From positions 1 to 15,700 of the forward strand of contig CAYNOZ010000036.1 in the NCBI GenBank assembly GCA_964398955.1: a DNA stretch of 15,700 nucleotides. The letters are read 5' to 3'. The notes under the pieces are model-generated. The model ran no database searches. It was not told the origin of the DNA and saw only the letters and a program-made list of their open reading frames with translations. A program made the translations under genes and the position numbers. Positions within the stretch are counted from its first letter, which is position 1; each line of letters opens with the position of its first letter. Origin of the DNA: CAYNOZ01 sp964398955 (GTDB lineage Archaea; Methanobacteriota_B; Thermococci; Thermococcales; CAYNOZ01). Below, piece by piece: positions 7,415-15,044 of this stretch.

Positions 7415-8728
7415 ATGTCAGAAAACAATCCAAATAGAAAAGAAACTATGGTCAAATACGGTATAGATGAAAAACCACCACTTCAAGAAGCAATTCCGCT
7501 TGGATTGCAGCATGTTCTAGCTATGTTCCTTTCAAATACAGCTCTTCCAGTAGTAATAGCTACAGGTATTGGGTTATCAACTGGAAATACTGCATACATA
7601 GTTCAGATGGCTCTATTCGTAGCTGGAATATGGACTTTAATTCAATGTTATGGAATAAAATCAGTAGGAGCAAAATTACCAGTAATTATGGGTACGAGTG
7701 CAACATTTATTGGTCCATTAATAGCAATTGGAAAGCAATTCGGTATAGCTACAGTGTTTGGAGCAAGTCTTGTAGCATCAGCAGTAGAAATTGTTCTTGC
7801 ACAGTTCATCGATAAAGTAAGAAGCTTTTTCCCTCCACTAGTAACAGGAACAGTAGTGATGTTAATCGGTTTGAGTCTTGTACCTGTGGGCATAGATTAT
7901 GCAGCAGGTGGAGGAGCAGCAGCAAACTACGGATCTTTCCTTAACTTAGGAGTGGCATTATTCGTTCTCATAGTGACACTAGCATTAAATCTGTTTGCAG
8001 GCGGATTTTTAAGAATATCTAGCGTGTTAATTGGAATTTTAGCGGGTTATTTAGTATCTATTCCATTGGGATTAACTGACTTTTCTCAGGTAGCTCAAGC
8101 TGGATGGTTCGCAGTACCAACTCCTCTTAAGTTCGGCTTGGAGTTCCACGCCGGTCCAATTTTCATACTATCATTCGTATACGTGATAGTGCTAATAGAA
8201 ACAATAGGGGATGTTTCAGGAACTACAGCAGCAGTTAATAGAGAAGCTACAAATGACGAAATAAAAGGTGGACTACTAGCTGATGGTTTCGGAAGTGCCT
8301 TTGCTTCAATTTTCAATGCTTTCCCTAACACTTCATACTCACAAAACGTAGGAGTTATTAACTTCACAGGTGTAGCAAGTAGACACGTAGCAGCAATTGG
8401 AGGAGTATTCCTACTAATAATGGGATTAATTCCTAAAGTAGGTGGCTTAGTAGCAGCTATGCCTCATCCAGTACTTGGAGGAGGAGCAATAGTAATGTTC
8501 GGTATGATATTCGGAAGTGGACTAAGAATAATACATGAGGATACTGTATTGAACAGAAGAAACACTGTTATAATATCAGTATCTATAGCAATGGGTCTTG
8601 CAGTTGAAACCACTCCAAGTGCACTTCAAAACTTACCGCAAACCGCTAGAATATTCCTTGGATCAGGACTTATATCAGGTGGATTACTAGCCGTAATACT
8701 CAACAAGATCGTACCAAAAGAAGATTAA
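7415..8728 (+). CDS. NCS2 (NAT) family nucleobase permease, xanthine/urate type
   Basis: A membrane symporter of 437 residues with about 14 hydrophobic segments that imports nucleobases with protons or sodium. The NAT signature is exact: QNVGVINFTG at 310-319, fitting [QEP]-N-x-G-x4-T-[RKG]. The first residue Gln and the following VASRHV resemble the xanthine/uric acid branch rather than uracil permeases, where Glu is usual. IETIGD puts Glu262 at the conserved substrate-binding carboxylate of helix 8. QHVLAMF near 33-39 in helix 1 is also typical. The start has GGTGG six nt upstream. Codon use is more balanced than in neighbouring genes, perhaps reflecting high expression. It appears to be a single transcription unit with its own promoter and a U-run terminator. 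Confidence 0.93.
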   Translation: MSENNPNRKETMVKYGIDEKPPLQEAIPLGLQHVLAMFLSNTALPVVIATGIGLSTGNTAYIVQMALFVAGIWTLIQCYGIKSVGAKLPVIMGTSATFIGPLIAIGKQFGIATVFGASLVASAVEIVLAQFIDKVRSFFPPLVTGTVVMLIGLSLVPVGIDYAAGGGAAANYGSFLNLGVALFVLIVTLALNLFAGGFLRISSVLIGILAGYLVSIPLGLTDFSQVAQAGWFAVPTPLKFGLEFHAGPIFILSFVYVIVLIETIGDVSGTTAAVNREATNDEIKGGLLADGFGSAFASIFNAFPNTSYSQNVGVINFTGVASRHVAAIGGVFLLIMGLIPKVGGLVAAMPHPVLGGGAIVMFGMIFGSGLRIIHEDTVLNRRNTVIISVSIAMGLAVETTPSALQNLPQTARIFLGSGLISGGLLAVILNKIVPKED

Positions 8729-8736
8729 ATTCTATA

Positions 8737-8751
8737 TTTTTTCCTATTTTT
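8737..8751 (+). terminator. Poly-U terminator of the NCS2 permease
   Basis: TTTTTT (8737-8742) and TTTTT (8747-8751) follow the permease stop codon within 25 nt. Tandem T-runs without a hairpin are the usual intrinsic terminator of archaeal RNA polymerase. Confidence 0.6.
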
Positions 8752-8818
8752 CTTATTAGATTTTCAATTATCTTTATGTTTTGAAATCTGTTTAAAGGTA
8801 ATTTGAAGATTTGAAATT

Positions 8819-8832
8819 AAAAATATTAAAAA
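8819..8832 (-). terminator. Poly-U terminator of the minus-strand phosphatase/flippase operon
   Basis: AAAAA at 8819-8823 and 8828-8832 on the plus strand give two U5 runs just beyond the stop codon of the 8840 gene. With the 8737 runs they make a terminator pair between convergent operons. Confidence 0.5.
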
Positions 8833-8839
8833 TTATGAT

Positions 8840-9700
8840 TTATTTTTCTATTTCAAGCCATGGAACTTCTACTAGGACTGGTATGTGTGTTTCTATGTGA
8901 TGTTCCCATACTCCTTCTTCTCCAAATGCTTCTCCGTGGTCTGCTGTTACTATTATCTTTCCGTCTAGGTTATCTACTAATTCTGAGACTGATTTTAGGG
9001 CTATTCTAAGATTTTTTTCGTAGTAGTTTTTTAGTGTTTTTTCTGTTCCGTCTTTTCTTACTTCATTTAGGAAGACTTTTGGGTTTAGATCCAGTAGCAT
9101 TCCTAGTTTCATTATGCTTTCTTTTCCTATGAGGAGGTCTTCTATTTTTGGTCTTATCCAGTTTTTTATGTCATCTAGTCTTCCATTGTCTTGTGTTTCG
9201 TTTTCTTGTGAGAATCCTTTTCTTATTTGTTTTAGTTTTCTACCTTCTCCTCCTGATATGTATGGTGAGTGTGGTTGCATGTAATGTATGATTGATTTTC
9301 CTTCTTTTTTGTTTGATAGAAATGCATTGTTTACGCTGTCGGGATGTACGGTTCCTAGATCTTCGTCCCATCCAAAGTCCCATACATCGATTATTTCTTT
9401 GAAATGGTCAGGTGGGTTCCATTCATATCCGCAACTAGATCCCCATTCGCTATCATCTAAGGATATTCCTTTACTGTTTATGTATGGGTTGGCTGAATAG
9501 TAATTTATGTTGTATTGTTCTGGGAATGATTTTGCTAACCATTCTAAAGTGGAAGATCCTTTGCTTTTTCTTTTTTTTAGTTTTCCGTTTAGGTAATCTT
9601 CATATACTTCTTCGAAGAAGTCAAATCTGCATGCATCTAGTACTATTAAATAATCCCAGTTTTCTTCAACTAAGTTTTGTTCTTTCATTTTTGACACCAT
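8840..9700 (-). CDS. Alkaline phosphatase/sulfatase superfamily protein, envelope-linked
   Basis: A 286-residue metal-dependent hydrolase or phospho-transferase fold without signal peptide or membrane helix. Visible superfamily motifs are LIVLDACRFD at 18-27 (metal-binding Asp22), SST at 49-51 (candidate Ser/Thr nucleophile, as in LtaS-like enzymes), HYMQPHSPY at 139-147, TADHGEAFGE at 252-261 (Asp254, His255) and the late HHIETH with His272. The residue set looks complete. Such proteins recur in archaeal glycan and lipid loci, but I know no assigned substrate. It starts 10 nt after the flippase-like gene, so the two are probably co-transcribed. The ATG at 9700 has no visible ribosome binding site. 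The in-frame ATG at 9688 has GGTG six nt upstream and may be the true start. It could be a phosphodiesterase, a phosphoglycerol-type transferase or a sulfatase relative. Confidence 0.8.
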   Translation of the reverse strand: MVSKMKEQNLVEENWDYLIVLDACRFDFFEEVYEDYLNGKLKKRKSKGSSTLEWLAKSFPEQYNINYYSANPYINSKGISLDDSEWGSSCGYEWNPPDHFKEIIDVWDFGWDEDLGTVHPDSVNNAFLSNKKEGKSIIHYMQPHSPYISGGEGRKLKQIRKGFSQENETQDNGRLDDIKNWIRPKIEDLLIGKESIMKLGMLLDLNPKVFLNEVRKDGTEKTLKNYYEKNLRIALKSVSELVDNLDGKIIVTADHGEAFGEEGVWEHHIETHIPVLVEVPWLEIEK

Positions 9701-9710
9701 TTTTCTGAGT

Positions 9711-10721
9711 TTATTCTATTTCTTTTTCCATTTCATCTAAATCTTTAAGGACCTTACTGCTTATGAATCCGCCTACTCCTAAGTTGGTGTAGTAGGTTAC
9801 AAATCTTAGTAAGAGGGTGAATATTCCTATAGATCCTGTATTTGATAATGTTGAGTAAATTGCTGAGGCTCCTAGTTCTGCCATTCCACTTCCTCCAGGT
9901 GTTAACGGTATCATTACTATTAGAAGTACTAGTGCGTAGCTTGCCCATGCTGGTACAAAGCTTACTTCCGCTCCTAATCCTCTAAGTAATACGTATGGTA
10001 TTGAAAATTCTAGTGTCCACTGTAGTATTGTTAGGATGAACGCTAATAATAGTTTGTATTTTCCTTGCCGTATAAACATCCAGAGTCCTTCATGGAATGA
10101 GTCTAATTCTTCATAGATTATGTTTATTGTTCCTGGTCTGATTCTTTCTATTGGTCTTTCAATTAGAGATATGAAGTTCTCTATTCTCTTTAGTTTAAAT
10201 AAGCTTAGGAACAGTAAAAGCCCTATTATCACCATTAAAGTTGCTGCAAACAATAATAATATTTTTACATTCACCATTCCTCTTATCTTACTACTTAGTA
10301 CGAATAGGCTAAGAGTTCCGGCGAATACTAAGAAAACTACATCTAATGCTCTTTCCCCTAATACTATTGCACTTGCCCCTCCTGCTGATCCTTCTTCTTC
10401 CTTTCCGAGTAAGTAAATTCTAGAGGGTTCGCCTCCGGCATAGGAAGGGGTTATGGCTGCCATAAATGTGCTTGATAGTACAATTTCAGTGCTTTTTTTG
10501 AAACTTATACTTAATCCAGATGCTTCCGCAAGTAATCTTGTTCTAGCTCCCCAGAAGATCCATCCTACAAAATGGAATCCGAGTGCAATTAGCAAATAGA
10601 ATGTGTTAATCTGTTTAAAGCTTTTAATTATTCCTTCTTTAGTTGTGAAGTATATTAATGCTGATAGAGTTATTACACTTATTCCAATTGATAATATTAG
10701 AAGCTTCTGAGCTTTTCTCAT
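9711..10721 (-). CDS. Flippase-like membrane protein (UPF0104 / LPG synthase transmembrane domain family)
   Basis: An integral membrane protein of 336 residues with about eight helices. Signature elements are TPSYAGGEPSRIYLL at 91-105, SAIVLGERALDV at 117-128 and the C-terminal TPGGSGMAELG at 274-284, all typical of the family that includes the membrane half of bacterial MprF and the archaeal AglD-type proteins. The soluble transferase domain of MprF is absent. Family members are proposed to flip or move charged lipids and polyprenyl-linked sugars across the membrane. The start has a GGGAAG-type site about 7 nt upstream. It lies directly before the phosphatase-like gene and diverges from two glycosyltransferase genes, supporting a role in moving a glycolipid or lipid-linked sugar. 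The precise substrate is unknown. Confidence 0.88.
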   Translation of the reverse strand: MRKAQKLLILSIGISVITLSALIYFTTKEGIIKSFKQINTFYLLIALGFHFVGWIFWGARTRLLAEASGLSISFKKSTEIVLSSTFMAAITPSYAGGEPSRIYLLGKEEEGSAGGASAIVLGERALDVVFLVFAGTLSLFVLSSKIRGMVNVKILLLFAATLMVIIGLLLFLSLFKLKRIENFISLIERPIERIRPGTINIIYEELDSFHEGLWMFIRQGKYKLLLAFILTILQWTLEFSIPYVLLRGLGAEVSFVPAWASYALVLLIVMIPLTPGGSGMAELGASAIYSTLSNTGSIGIFTLLLRFVTYYTNLGVGGFISSKVLKDLDEMEKEIE

Positions 10722-10939
10722 TGTTTAACTTCCCTTTCTTCTGATAGAAAATATCTACTGATCTTTATCATTTGTAAAATGCTGTTTATATTTATTTGAT
10801 TTTTGTTGATTGAGCATATTTTTTATTTAAATCCTGTTTTGAAGTTGTATGGAGAAATTTTACTTCTTTATTTGTTTAGAATATTATGTTCAAAAAGGTT
10901 TTTATTCTGAATTTGTTATCCTTATCTTAAGGTGGGACG
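10722..10939. promoter_or_regulatory. Divergent promoter region between flippase-like and glycosyltransferase genes
   Basis: A 218-nt AT-rich spacer with no gene. On the minus strand AAATATAAAC (10784-10793) is a TATA candidate about 65 nt before the flippase start. On the plus strand the best AT element is near 10878-10890. A small dyad CCTTA-TCT-TAAGG (10920-10932) overlaps the GGTGG ribosome binding site of the 10940 gene. Shared control of both operons is possible but not shown. Confidence 0.4.
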
Positions 10940-11932
10940 TTGAAAGTTTGTGTTTACTTGGAATTGGAAAAGTATTTTGAAACTAGTGGAATTGGAAGTG
11001 CTGTGGAGAATCAGAGGAAGGCTTTGGAGTTGAATGGTGTTGAGGTTACTGATGATCCTGATGATGATTATGATGTTCTTCATCTTAATACTATTGGTCC
11101 TAAATCTTTTTATTTGGCTAGAACTAAAAGAAAAGATTCTAAAGTTGTTATTCATGCTCATACTACTGCTGAAGATTTTAAGGGTAGTTTTGTGTTAAGT
11201 GATCAGATATCTCCTTTTCTTAAAAAGTATTTAAAATATTATTACAATTTAGGTGATGCTCTACTCTGTCCATCTGAATATACAAAAAACCGTCTTAAAA
11301 CTTATGATCTTTCTTTAGAACCTCAAATAATTAGTAATGGAATAGATACAAATAAATTCAAATCAAAAAAAGATCTAAGAGAAAAATACAGAAAAAAATA
11401 CAACATAAAAAATAATGAAACCGTAGTATTCGCTGTAGGAAGCCTCTTCATGAGAAAAGGAATCGATATATTCGCTGAAGTAGGAAAAGAATTTCCAAAT
11501 ACAAAATTTATCTGGTTCGGACCATCATACTCCAAACTACAGGGCAAAGAAGCACAAGAAGTAATCAAAAATTCATCAAATAATGTTAAATTCCCTGGAA
11601 AGATCGATAACATTCTAGGAGCATACTCATTAGGAGACATATTTTTCTTCCCAAGTAGAAGAGAAAACCAAGGAATTGTCACCCTAGAAGCAGCATCAAG
11701 CGGAAAACCCTTAATATTAAGTAATATACCAGGATTTGATTTCTGGACAAATAAAGAAGACTGCTTTAAAGGATCAAACAAAGAAGAATACATTGAACAT
11801 CTGGAAAAGCTGTTATCAAGTAAAGATCTTAGAGATGAAATGAGTAAAAAAGCAGAAAAAACTGCAGACGAACATGACTTGGAGAGAATAGGAGAAAAAT
11901 TAATTAAAATTTACAGGGAGGAAAACCAATGA
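10940..11932 (+). CDS. GT4 family glycosyltransferase (first of pair)
   Basis: A retaining GT-B glycosyltransferase of 330 residues, probably at the inner membrane face, that moves sugar from a nucleotide donor to a lipid or glycan acceptor. The N-terminal acceptor domain has the GIGSAVENQ loop at 17-25 and HAH at 72-74. The C-terminal donor domain has IISNGID at 130-136, MRKG at 171-174 and the EX7E motif, Glu242 to Glu250 (ENQGIVTLE). The start is a TTG with AAGGTGG a few nt upstream; no earlier start with a ribosome binding site is apparent. It shares an ATGA overlap with the next gene, so both are translated together. The coding strand is T/G-leaning before about 11280 and A-rich after (40 A in 60 nt at 11341). 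Acceptor and sugar are not readable from sequence. Confidence 0.9.
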   Translation: MKVCVYLELEKYFETSGIGSAVENQRKALELNGVEVTDDPDDDYDVLHLNTIGPKSFYLARTKRKDSKVVIHAHTTAEDFKGSFVLSDQISPFLKKYLKYYYNLGDALLCPSEYTKNRLKTYDLSLEPQIISNGIDTNKFKSKKDLREKYRKKYNIKNNETVVFAVGSLFMRKGIDIFAEVGKEFPNTKFIWFGPSYSKLQGKEAQEVIKNSSNNVKFPGKIDNILGAYSLGDIFFFPSRRENQGIVTLEAASSGKPLILSNIPGFDFWTNKEDCFKGSNKEEYIEHLEKLLSSKDLRDEMSKKAEKTADEHDLERIGEKLIKIYREENQ

Positions 11933-12993
11933 ACGTAATAAAGTTCTCAGACACTTGTCTACCTTTAATAAACGGAGCCTCCTATTCAATAGATCTTTGG
12001 AAGAAAAAATTAGAAGAAAGAGGAATAAATGTTACATTAATATGCCCTATGAGCTCTTCAGATATAAATGTAAAATCAATTCCTTTCCCCCTCTACGATG
12101 GTTACAGAGTTGGAATTCCAAGGCGAATCCCGAAAAAAATAGGAGACCCAGACCTAATCCACATCCACACACCATTTACACTCGGATCATTAGGAGCTCA
12201 TCTTTCAAGAAAGAATAATATCCCAAGAATATTCACCCACCACACAGATCCAGAAGACTACATAGACTACCTATCCAAAAACCCGTACCTAACCGCACCA
12301 CTAATAGATATATACGACCTATGGGAGAAAAAACTATTAGACAACTCAGACACAGTAACAGTTCCAACAGAAAAAATAAAAAAAGAAATGCTTAAAATAG
12401 GTATAAATAACACCAAAATAGTTAGTAACGGAATAAATCTAGACTTCTTCAAGCCCTCAGAAAAAATATATAAAAACAAACAAATCACAATAGGTTACAG
12501 CGGAAGACATGGAAAAGAAAAAAGACTAGAAGACCTAATAAATGTATCAGAAAGATTCAAAAACGCAGAAATACTCATAGCCGGAAACGGACCAGCAAAA
12601 AGTTACTACGAAGAACTAGCAGAAGACAAACACAATGTAAAATTCCTAGGATTCCTAGACAGAAACAAATTACCAAACTTTTACTCATCACTCGACGTAT
12701 TCGTCTTCCCATCAACAGTAGAAACACAAGGACTAGTAGGACTAGAAGCCAACTCATGCGGAACACCAGTAGTAGGAGCAAACAGAAAAGCCCTAAAAGC
12801 AACAATAACAGAAGGAAGCTCAGGATACCTATACGAACCAGGAAACATAGACGAACTAGAAACAAAAATTGAAAAAGCTCTCAATAACCTAAATAAACTT
12901 GAAAAAAGAAGTAGAAGACACGCAAGAAAACACTCCGCAGAAAAAAGCATAGACAAAATCATAAACCTATACGAAAAAATAGGAAAAAACTGA
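11929..12993 (+). CDS. GT4 family glycosyltransferase (second of pair), diacylglycerol glycosyltransferase-like
   Basis: A 354-residue GT-B enzyme. The N-terminal domain begins with the SDTCLPLINGAS glycine-loop region and has DLIHIHTPF at 75-83 and THH at 103-105. The donor domain has VSNGIN at 165-170, GRHGKEKRLEDL at 192-203 with the phosphate-binding Arg/Lys, and EX7E from Glu265 to Glu273 (ETQGLVGLE). The STVETQG run and PLINGAS opening resemble bacterial and archaeal diacylglycerol glucosyltransferases and phosphatidylinositol mannosyltransferases, so a membrane lipid acceptor is likely, though not certain. The ATG overlaps the upstream stop (ATGA) and has GGGAGG upstream, showing translational coupling. 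The neighbouring flippase-like gene suits a glycolipid pathway. The downstream gene is convergent, with 2 nt between stop codons if that reading frame is right. Confidence 0.91.
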   Translation: MNVIKFSDTCLPLINGASYSIDLWKKKLEERGINVTLICPMSSSDINVKSIPFPLYDGYRVGIPRRIPKKIGDPDLIHIHTPFTLGSLGAHLSRKNNIPRIFTHHTDPEDYIDYLSKNPYLTAPLIDIYDLWEKKLLDNSDTVTVPTEKIKKEMLKIGINNTKIVSNGINLDFFKPSEKIYKNKQITIGYSGRHGKEKRLEDLINVSERFKNAEILIAGNGPAKSYYEELAEDKHNVKFLGFLDRNKLPNFYSSLDVFVFPSTVETQGLVGLEANSCGTPVVGANRKALKATITEGSSGYLYEPGNIDELETKIEKALNNLNKLEKRSRRHARKHSAEKSIDKIINLYEKIGKN

Positions 12994-12995
12994 AT

Positions 12996-13466
12996 CTAAG
13001 ACCTAATCCTCCAATGCCTCAACCGACGTACCCAAACCAACCCTGAACCCCCACAAATAGTACCAACAACCTCAACAACTTCTAAAATCTNNNNNNNNNN
13101 NNNNNNNNNNNNNNNNNNNNNNNNNNNNNNNNNNNNNNNNNNNNNNNNNNNNNNNNNNNNNNNNNNNNNNNNNNNNNNNNNNNNNNNNNNCAAATTAGCT
13201 ACAAAAGTAACTTTTAAGGCCTCATAATAATTAATTTCAAATAAATACTTGACTAATAAAGTTTCGACCACAACTACGAAGCCTTCCACTACCCATAAAT
13301 TACTTATCAAATAATAATATCCATAAGTAGCAATTGGTTGTGTAAAAGAATTGATAAGTACTACAAATAACAATATACGGTAAAAACCATCTTTTAACAA
13401 GATAAAAAACACAGAGAATTCAATAAGAATAGTTAAAAGAAGAAAAAATAAATGAGTATCCAACAC
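12996..13466 (-). CDS. Small multi-spanning membrane protein, interrupted by assembly gap
   Basis: I do not recognise a named family. The first 92 residues (13466-13191) are intact and almost wholly hydrophobic, with three or four membrane helices, an INSFTQPIATYGYYY segment and EGFVVVVETLLVKYLF. Then 100 N interrupt the gene. Beyond the gap, a frame open for 30 codons ends in RRLRHWRIRS and a TAG at 12998-12996. The other two frames hit stops at once, so this may be the real C terminus, but the gap length is arbitrary and frame continuity is unproven. The GTG start lies 2 nt after the stop of the 13469 gene with AGGGG eight nt upstream, so the two are co-translated. I recall small membrane proteins of this kind beside exported VIxPG-type proteins, which suggests a functional pair. 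Role unknown. Confidence 0.6.
   Translation of the reverse strand: MLDTHLFFLLLTILIEFSVFFILLKDGFYRILLFVVLINSFTQPIATYGYYYLISNLWVVEGFVVVVETLLVKYLFEINYYEALKVTFVANLXXXXXXXXXXXXXXXXXXXXXXXXXXXXXXXXXXILEVVEVVGTICGGSGLVWVRRLRHWRIRS
13091..13190. other. Assembly gap, 100 N
   Basis: Exactly 100 N, the usual placeholder for a scaffold join of unknown size. Gene order across it rests on scaffolding rather than on continuous sequence. Confidence 0.99.
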
Positions 13467-13468
13467 TT

Positions 13469-14113
13469 CTAATTACCCCTATACCTCTTAATGACCACAA
13501 TAATTATTCCTAAAAAAGCAATTCCTGCCAAATAAATTGGTTGAGTAATGTATCCAATACTAAGAACCAGAGGATTAGGTTCTGGAACTTGATTATTACC
13601 TCCTTCAATTGTTGCAGTATAGAACCCATAATCATATTTTGCCTCTGATACATCTACATCTAATCCATTTTCAGTAATATTTTTAATTTTAAGATTTATT
13701 TCTATGCTTTTTAGTGGGCTGAAGAAGGGTATTGCTCCATAACCATCTAGTTTTATGTCTGATTTTATTAAACGTGGATCATCAGCTTTGATTTGTTTAT
13801 TTTCTAATTCTTGGGTTTCAAATTCGTTCTTCTTCATTGAATATATGTAGACATTACCGTTTTTGTAAAAGTCAAATTCTTCTTCGTTCCTTATTATTTC
13901 CTTAGGTCCTGTTTGGCCTGGGATATCTTCACTTATCATAAAAACATAATCTGGATATTGACCTAAATTTTCTACTTCATAACTCCAATCAAATGATTTC
14001 ATGCCCGGTCCAATTACATCTGCACTGGCCAATGGTTGGAAAACTAAAAAGATTAGTATAATAGTAATGAATGTAATTTCCTTTAATTTTTTTGGAATAA
14101 TGTTAAATTTCAT
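13469..14113 (-). CDS. Exported, C-terminally membrane-anchored protein of unknown function
   Basis: The 214-residue product has a clear signal peptide: a basic start, a hydrophobic run at about 14-28, and an ASA-DV cleavage-like site near 32. The mature part opens with DVIGPGMKSFDWSYEVENL and YPDYVFM, a pattern I have seen in exported proteins lacking a known function. It continues as a mostly beta-type extracellular domain. A C-terminal helix (about 187-208, LAGIAFLGIIIVVI) followed by KRYRGN anchors it with a short basic cytoplasmic end. No catalytic motif is apparent. It is the middle gene of a three-gene minus-strand run: 31 nt after the 14145 gene and 2 nt before the membrane protein at 13466, which may be its partner. 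The AGGGAC site before the ATG is modest. Confidence 0.75.
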   Translation of the reverse strand: MKFNIIPKKLKEITFITIILIFLVFQPLASADVIGPGMKSFDWSYEVENLGQYPDYVFMISEDIPGQTGPKEIIRNEEEFDFYKNGNVYIYSMKKNEFETQELENKQIKADDPRLIKSDIKLDGYGAIPFFSPLKSIEINLKIKNITENGLDVDVSEAKYDYGFYTATIEGGNNQVPEPNPLVLSIGYITQPIYLAGIAFLGIIIVVIKRYRGN

Positions 14114-14144
14114 AATTATCGTCCCTATGATGTTTATTATCTTT

Positions 14145-15044
14145 TTATTCTTCTTGGATTATTTCCTGGTTTATCATATCCCATTTCTGATCTAGGGTAG
14201 CTCTTTTGATTTCTCCGTTTTGTACTAGTATTATTGCTTCGTGTGGAGTGATTACTTGTAGTACTGGTTGTCCGGTTCTATTTCCGTATCCTGAGTGTCT
14301 TGATTTGAAGTTGTATATGAATTCGTAGCAGTTTTCACATCCTACGAGGTCGGGGTATAGTGTTTCTACGTGTTTTAGTTCCATTCCATCGAATTTGTAT
14401 GTTGGTGAATTTCTTATGAATTCTTCTGCTATTTTTCTGCTTTTTTCTTCTGTGTAGTGTTCTGTTGGGTTTTCTATTTTTAGTGAGGTGGATGTTTCTG
14501 CTATGTAATTTTTCTGTAGTATTCCTTCTTTTTTAATTTCGGTTTTGATTCTGAAGTTTATTTCTGTTTCGTTTTTGATTTGCCAGTTTGGTTTGATTAG
14601 GAATTCTAGGTTTACTGTTCCTTCTCCTTGTATTCCCATATTTGGGATTTCTAGTTTCGCGTCAAAGTCATTTTGTCTTTGGAAGTGGATTGGTGGGTAT
14701 GGTGTTCCGGATGGTTTTTTGAGGTATATTTCTCCAGGATGTTGGGAGGTTGGTTTGGGGAGTTCTAGTTCTATGGTTAGTTTTTCGATTCTGGTTTTTT
14801 CTTGGTGCCATGCTGAAAATTTTATCGGTATTTCGTTGCTTTGTTGTTTGTATCCTTCATGATTCATTAGGGATATTTTTAGTATGGTTTGGTTTTTGTT
14901 TTGGAAGATTAGGTTTTTTTCGTTGTTTTTGGTGTTGGTTTCTTCTAGTATTAGTTCGTTTTTTGTTGTGTAGTTTTGGATTGTTAGTGTGAGGGCAATG
15001 ATTATTATTGTGATGGTTAGAATTGTGATAGTTTTTTTGTTCAT
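14145..15044 (-). CDS. Exported, N-terminally anchored protein with conserved C-terminal domain, function unknown
   Basis: The 299-residue product has an N-terminal signal anchor (about 5-22, Ile/Thr/Leu-rich after MNKK) and no lipobox Cys. Residues 50-190 look like a beta-rich Ig-type region. The C-terminal region (about 196-295) is distinctive: a helix SRKIAEEFIRNSPTYKFDG, then CENC (Cys236, Cys239), FKSRHSGYGNRTGQ at 246-259, VITPHEAIILVQNGEI and KWDM. I recall this arrangement in archaeal and bacterial proteins of unknown function, some PepSY-like in shape, but cannot name the family. The paired cysteines may form a disulfide or bind metal outside the cell. The ATG has AGGAG six nt upstream. 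It heads a three-gene operon of exported and membrane proteins. The coding strand is strongly A/C-rich near the start, with the complementary + strand showing 18 G against 1 C at 14881-14940. Confidence 0.75.
   Translation of the reverse strand: MNKKTITILTITIIIIALTLTIQNYTTKNELILEETNTKNNEKNLIFQNKNQTILKISLMNHEGYKQQSNEIPIKFSAWHQEKTRIEKLTIELELPKPTSQHPGEIYLKKPSGTPYPPIHFQRQNDFDAKLEIPNMGIQGEGTVNLEFLIKPNWQIKNETEINFRIKTEIKKEGILQKNYIAETSTSLKIENPTEHYTEEKSRKIAEEFIRNSPTYKFDGMELKHVETLYPDLVGCENCYEFIYNFKSRHSGYGNRTGQPVLQVITPHEAIILVQNGEIKRATLDQKWDMINQEIIQEE

Noticed and set aside
8729..8839. Small RNA gene in the convergent spacer
   Set aside because: The spacer is explained by T-runs and A-runs acting as terminators; no stable structure is evident.
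10920..10932. CCTTA-TCT-TAAGG hairpin over the first glycosyltransferase ribosome binding site as a regulatory switch
   Set aside because: Five base pairs with a 3-nt loop is too weak to distinguish from chance.
12575..12962. Leu- and Ser-rich open frames antisense to the second glycosyltransferase
   Set aside because: They mirror the A-rich coding strand of a well-supported GT4 gene, lack ribosome binding sites and resemble no family.
14545..14992. Phe/Trp/Gly-rich plus-strand frames opposite the 14145 gene
   Set aside because: Their odd composition follows directly from the extreme T/G bias of the + strand; the minus-strand gene has a signal anchor, a ribosome binding site and conserved motifs.
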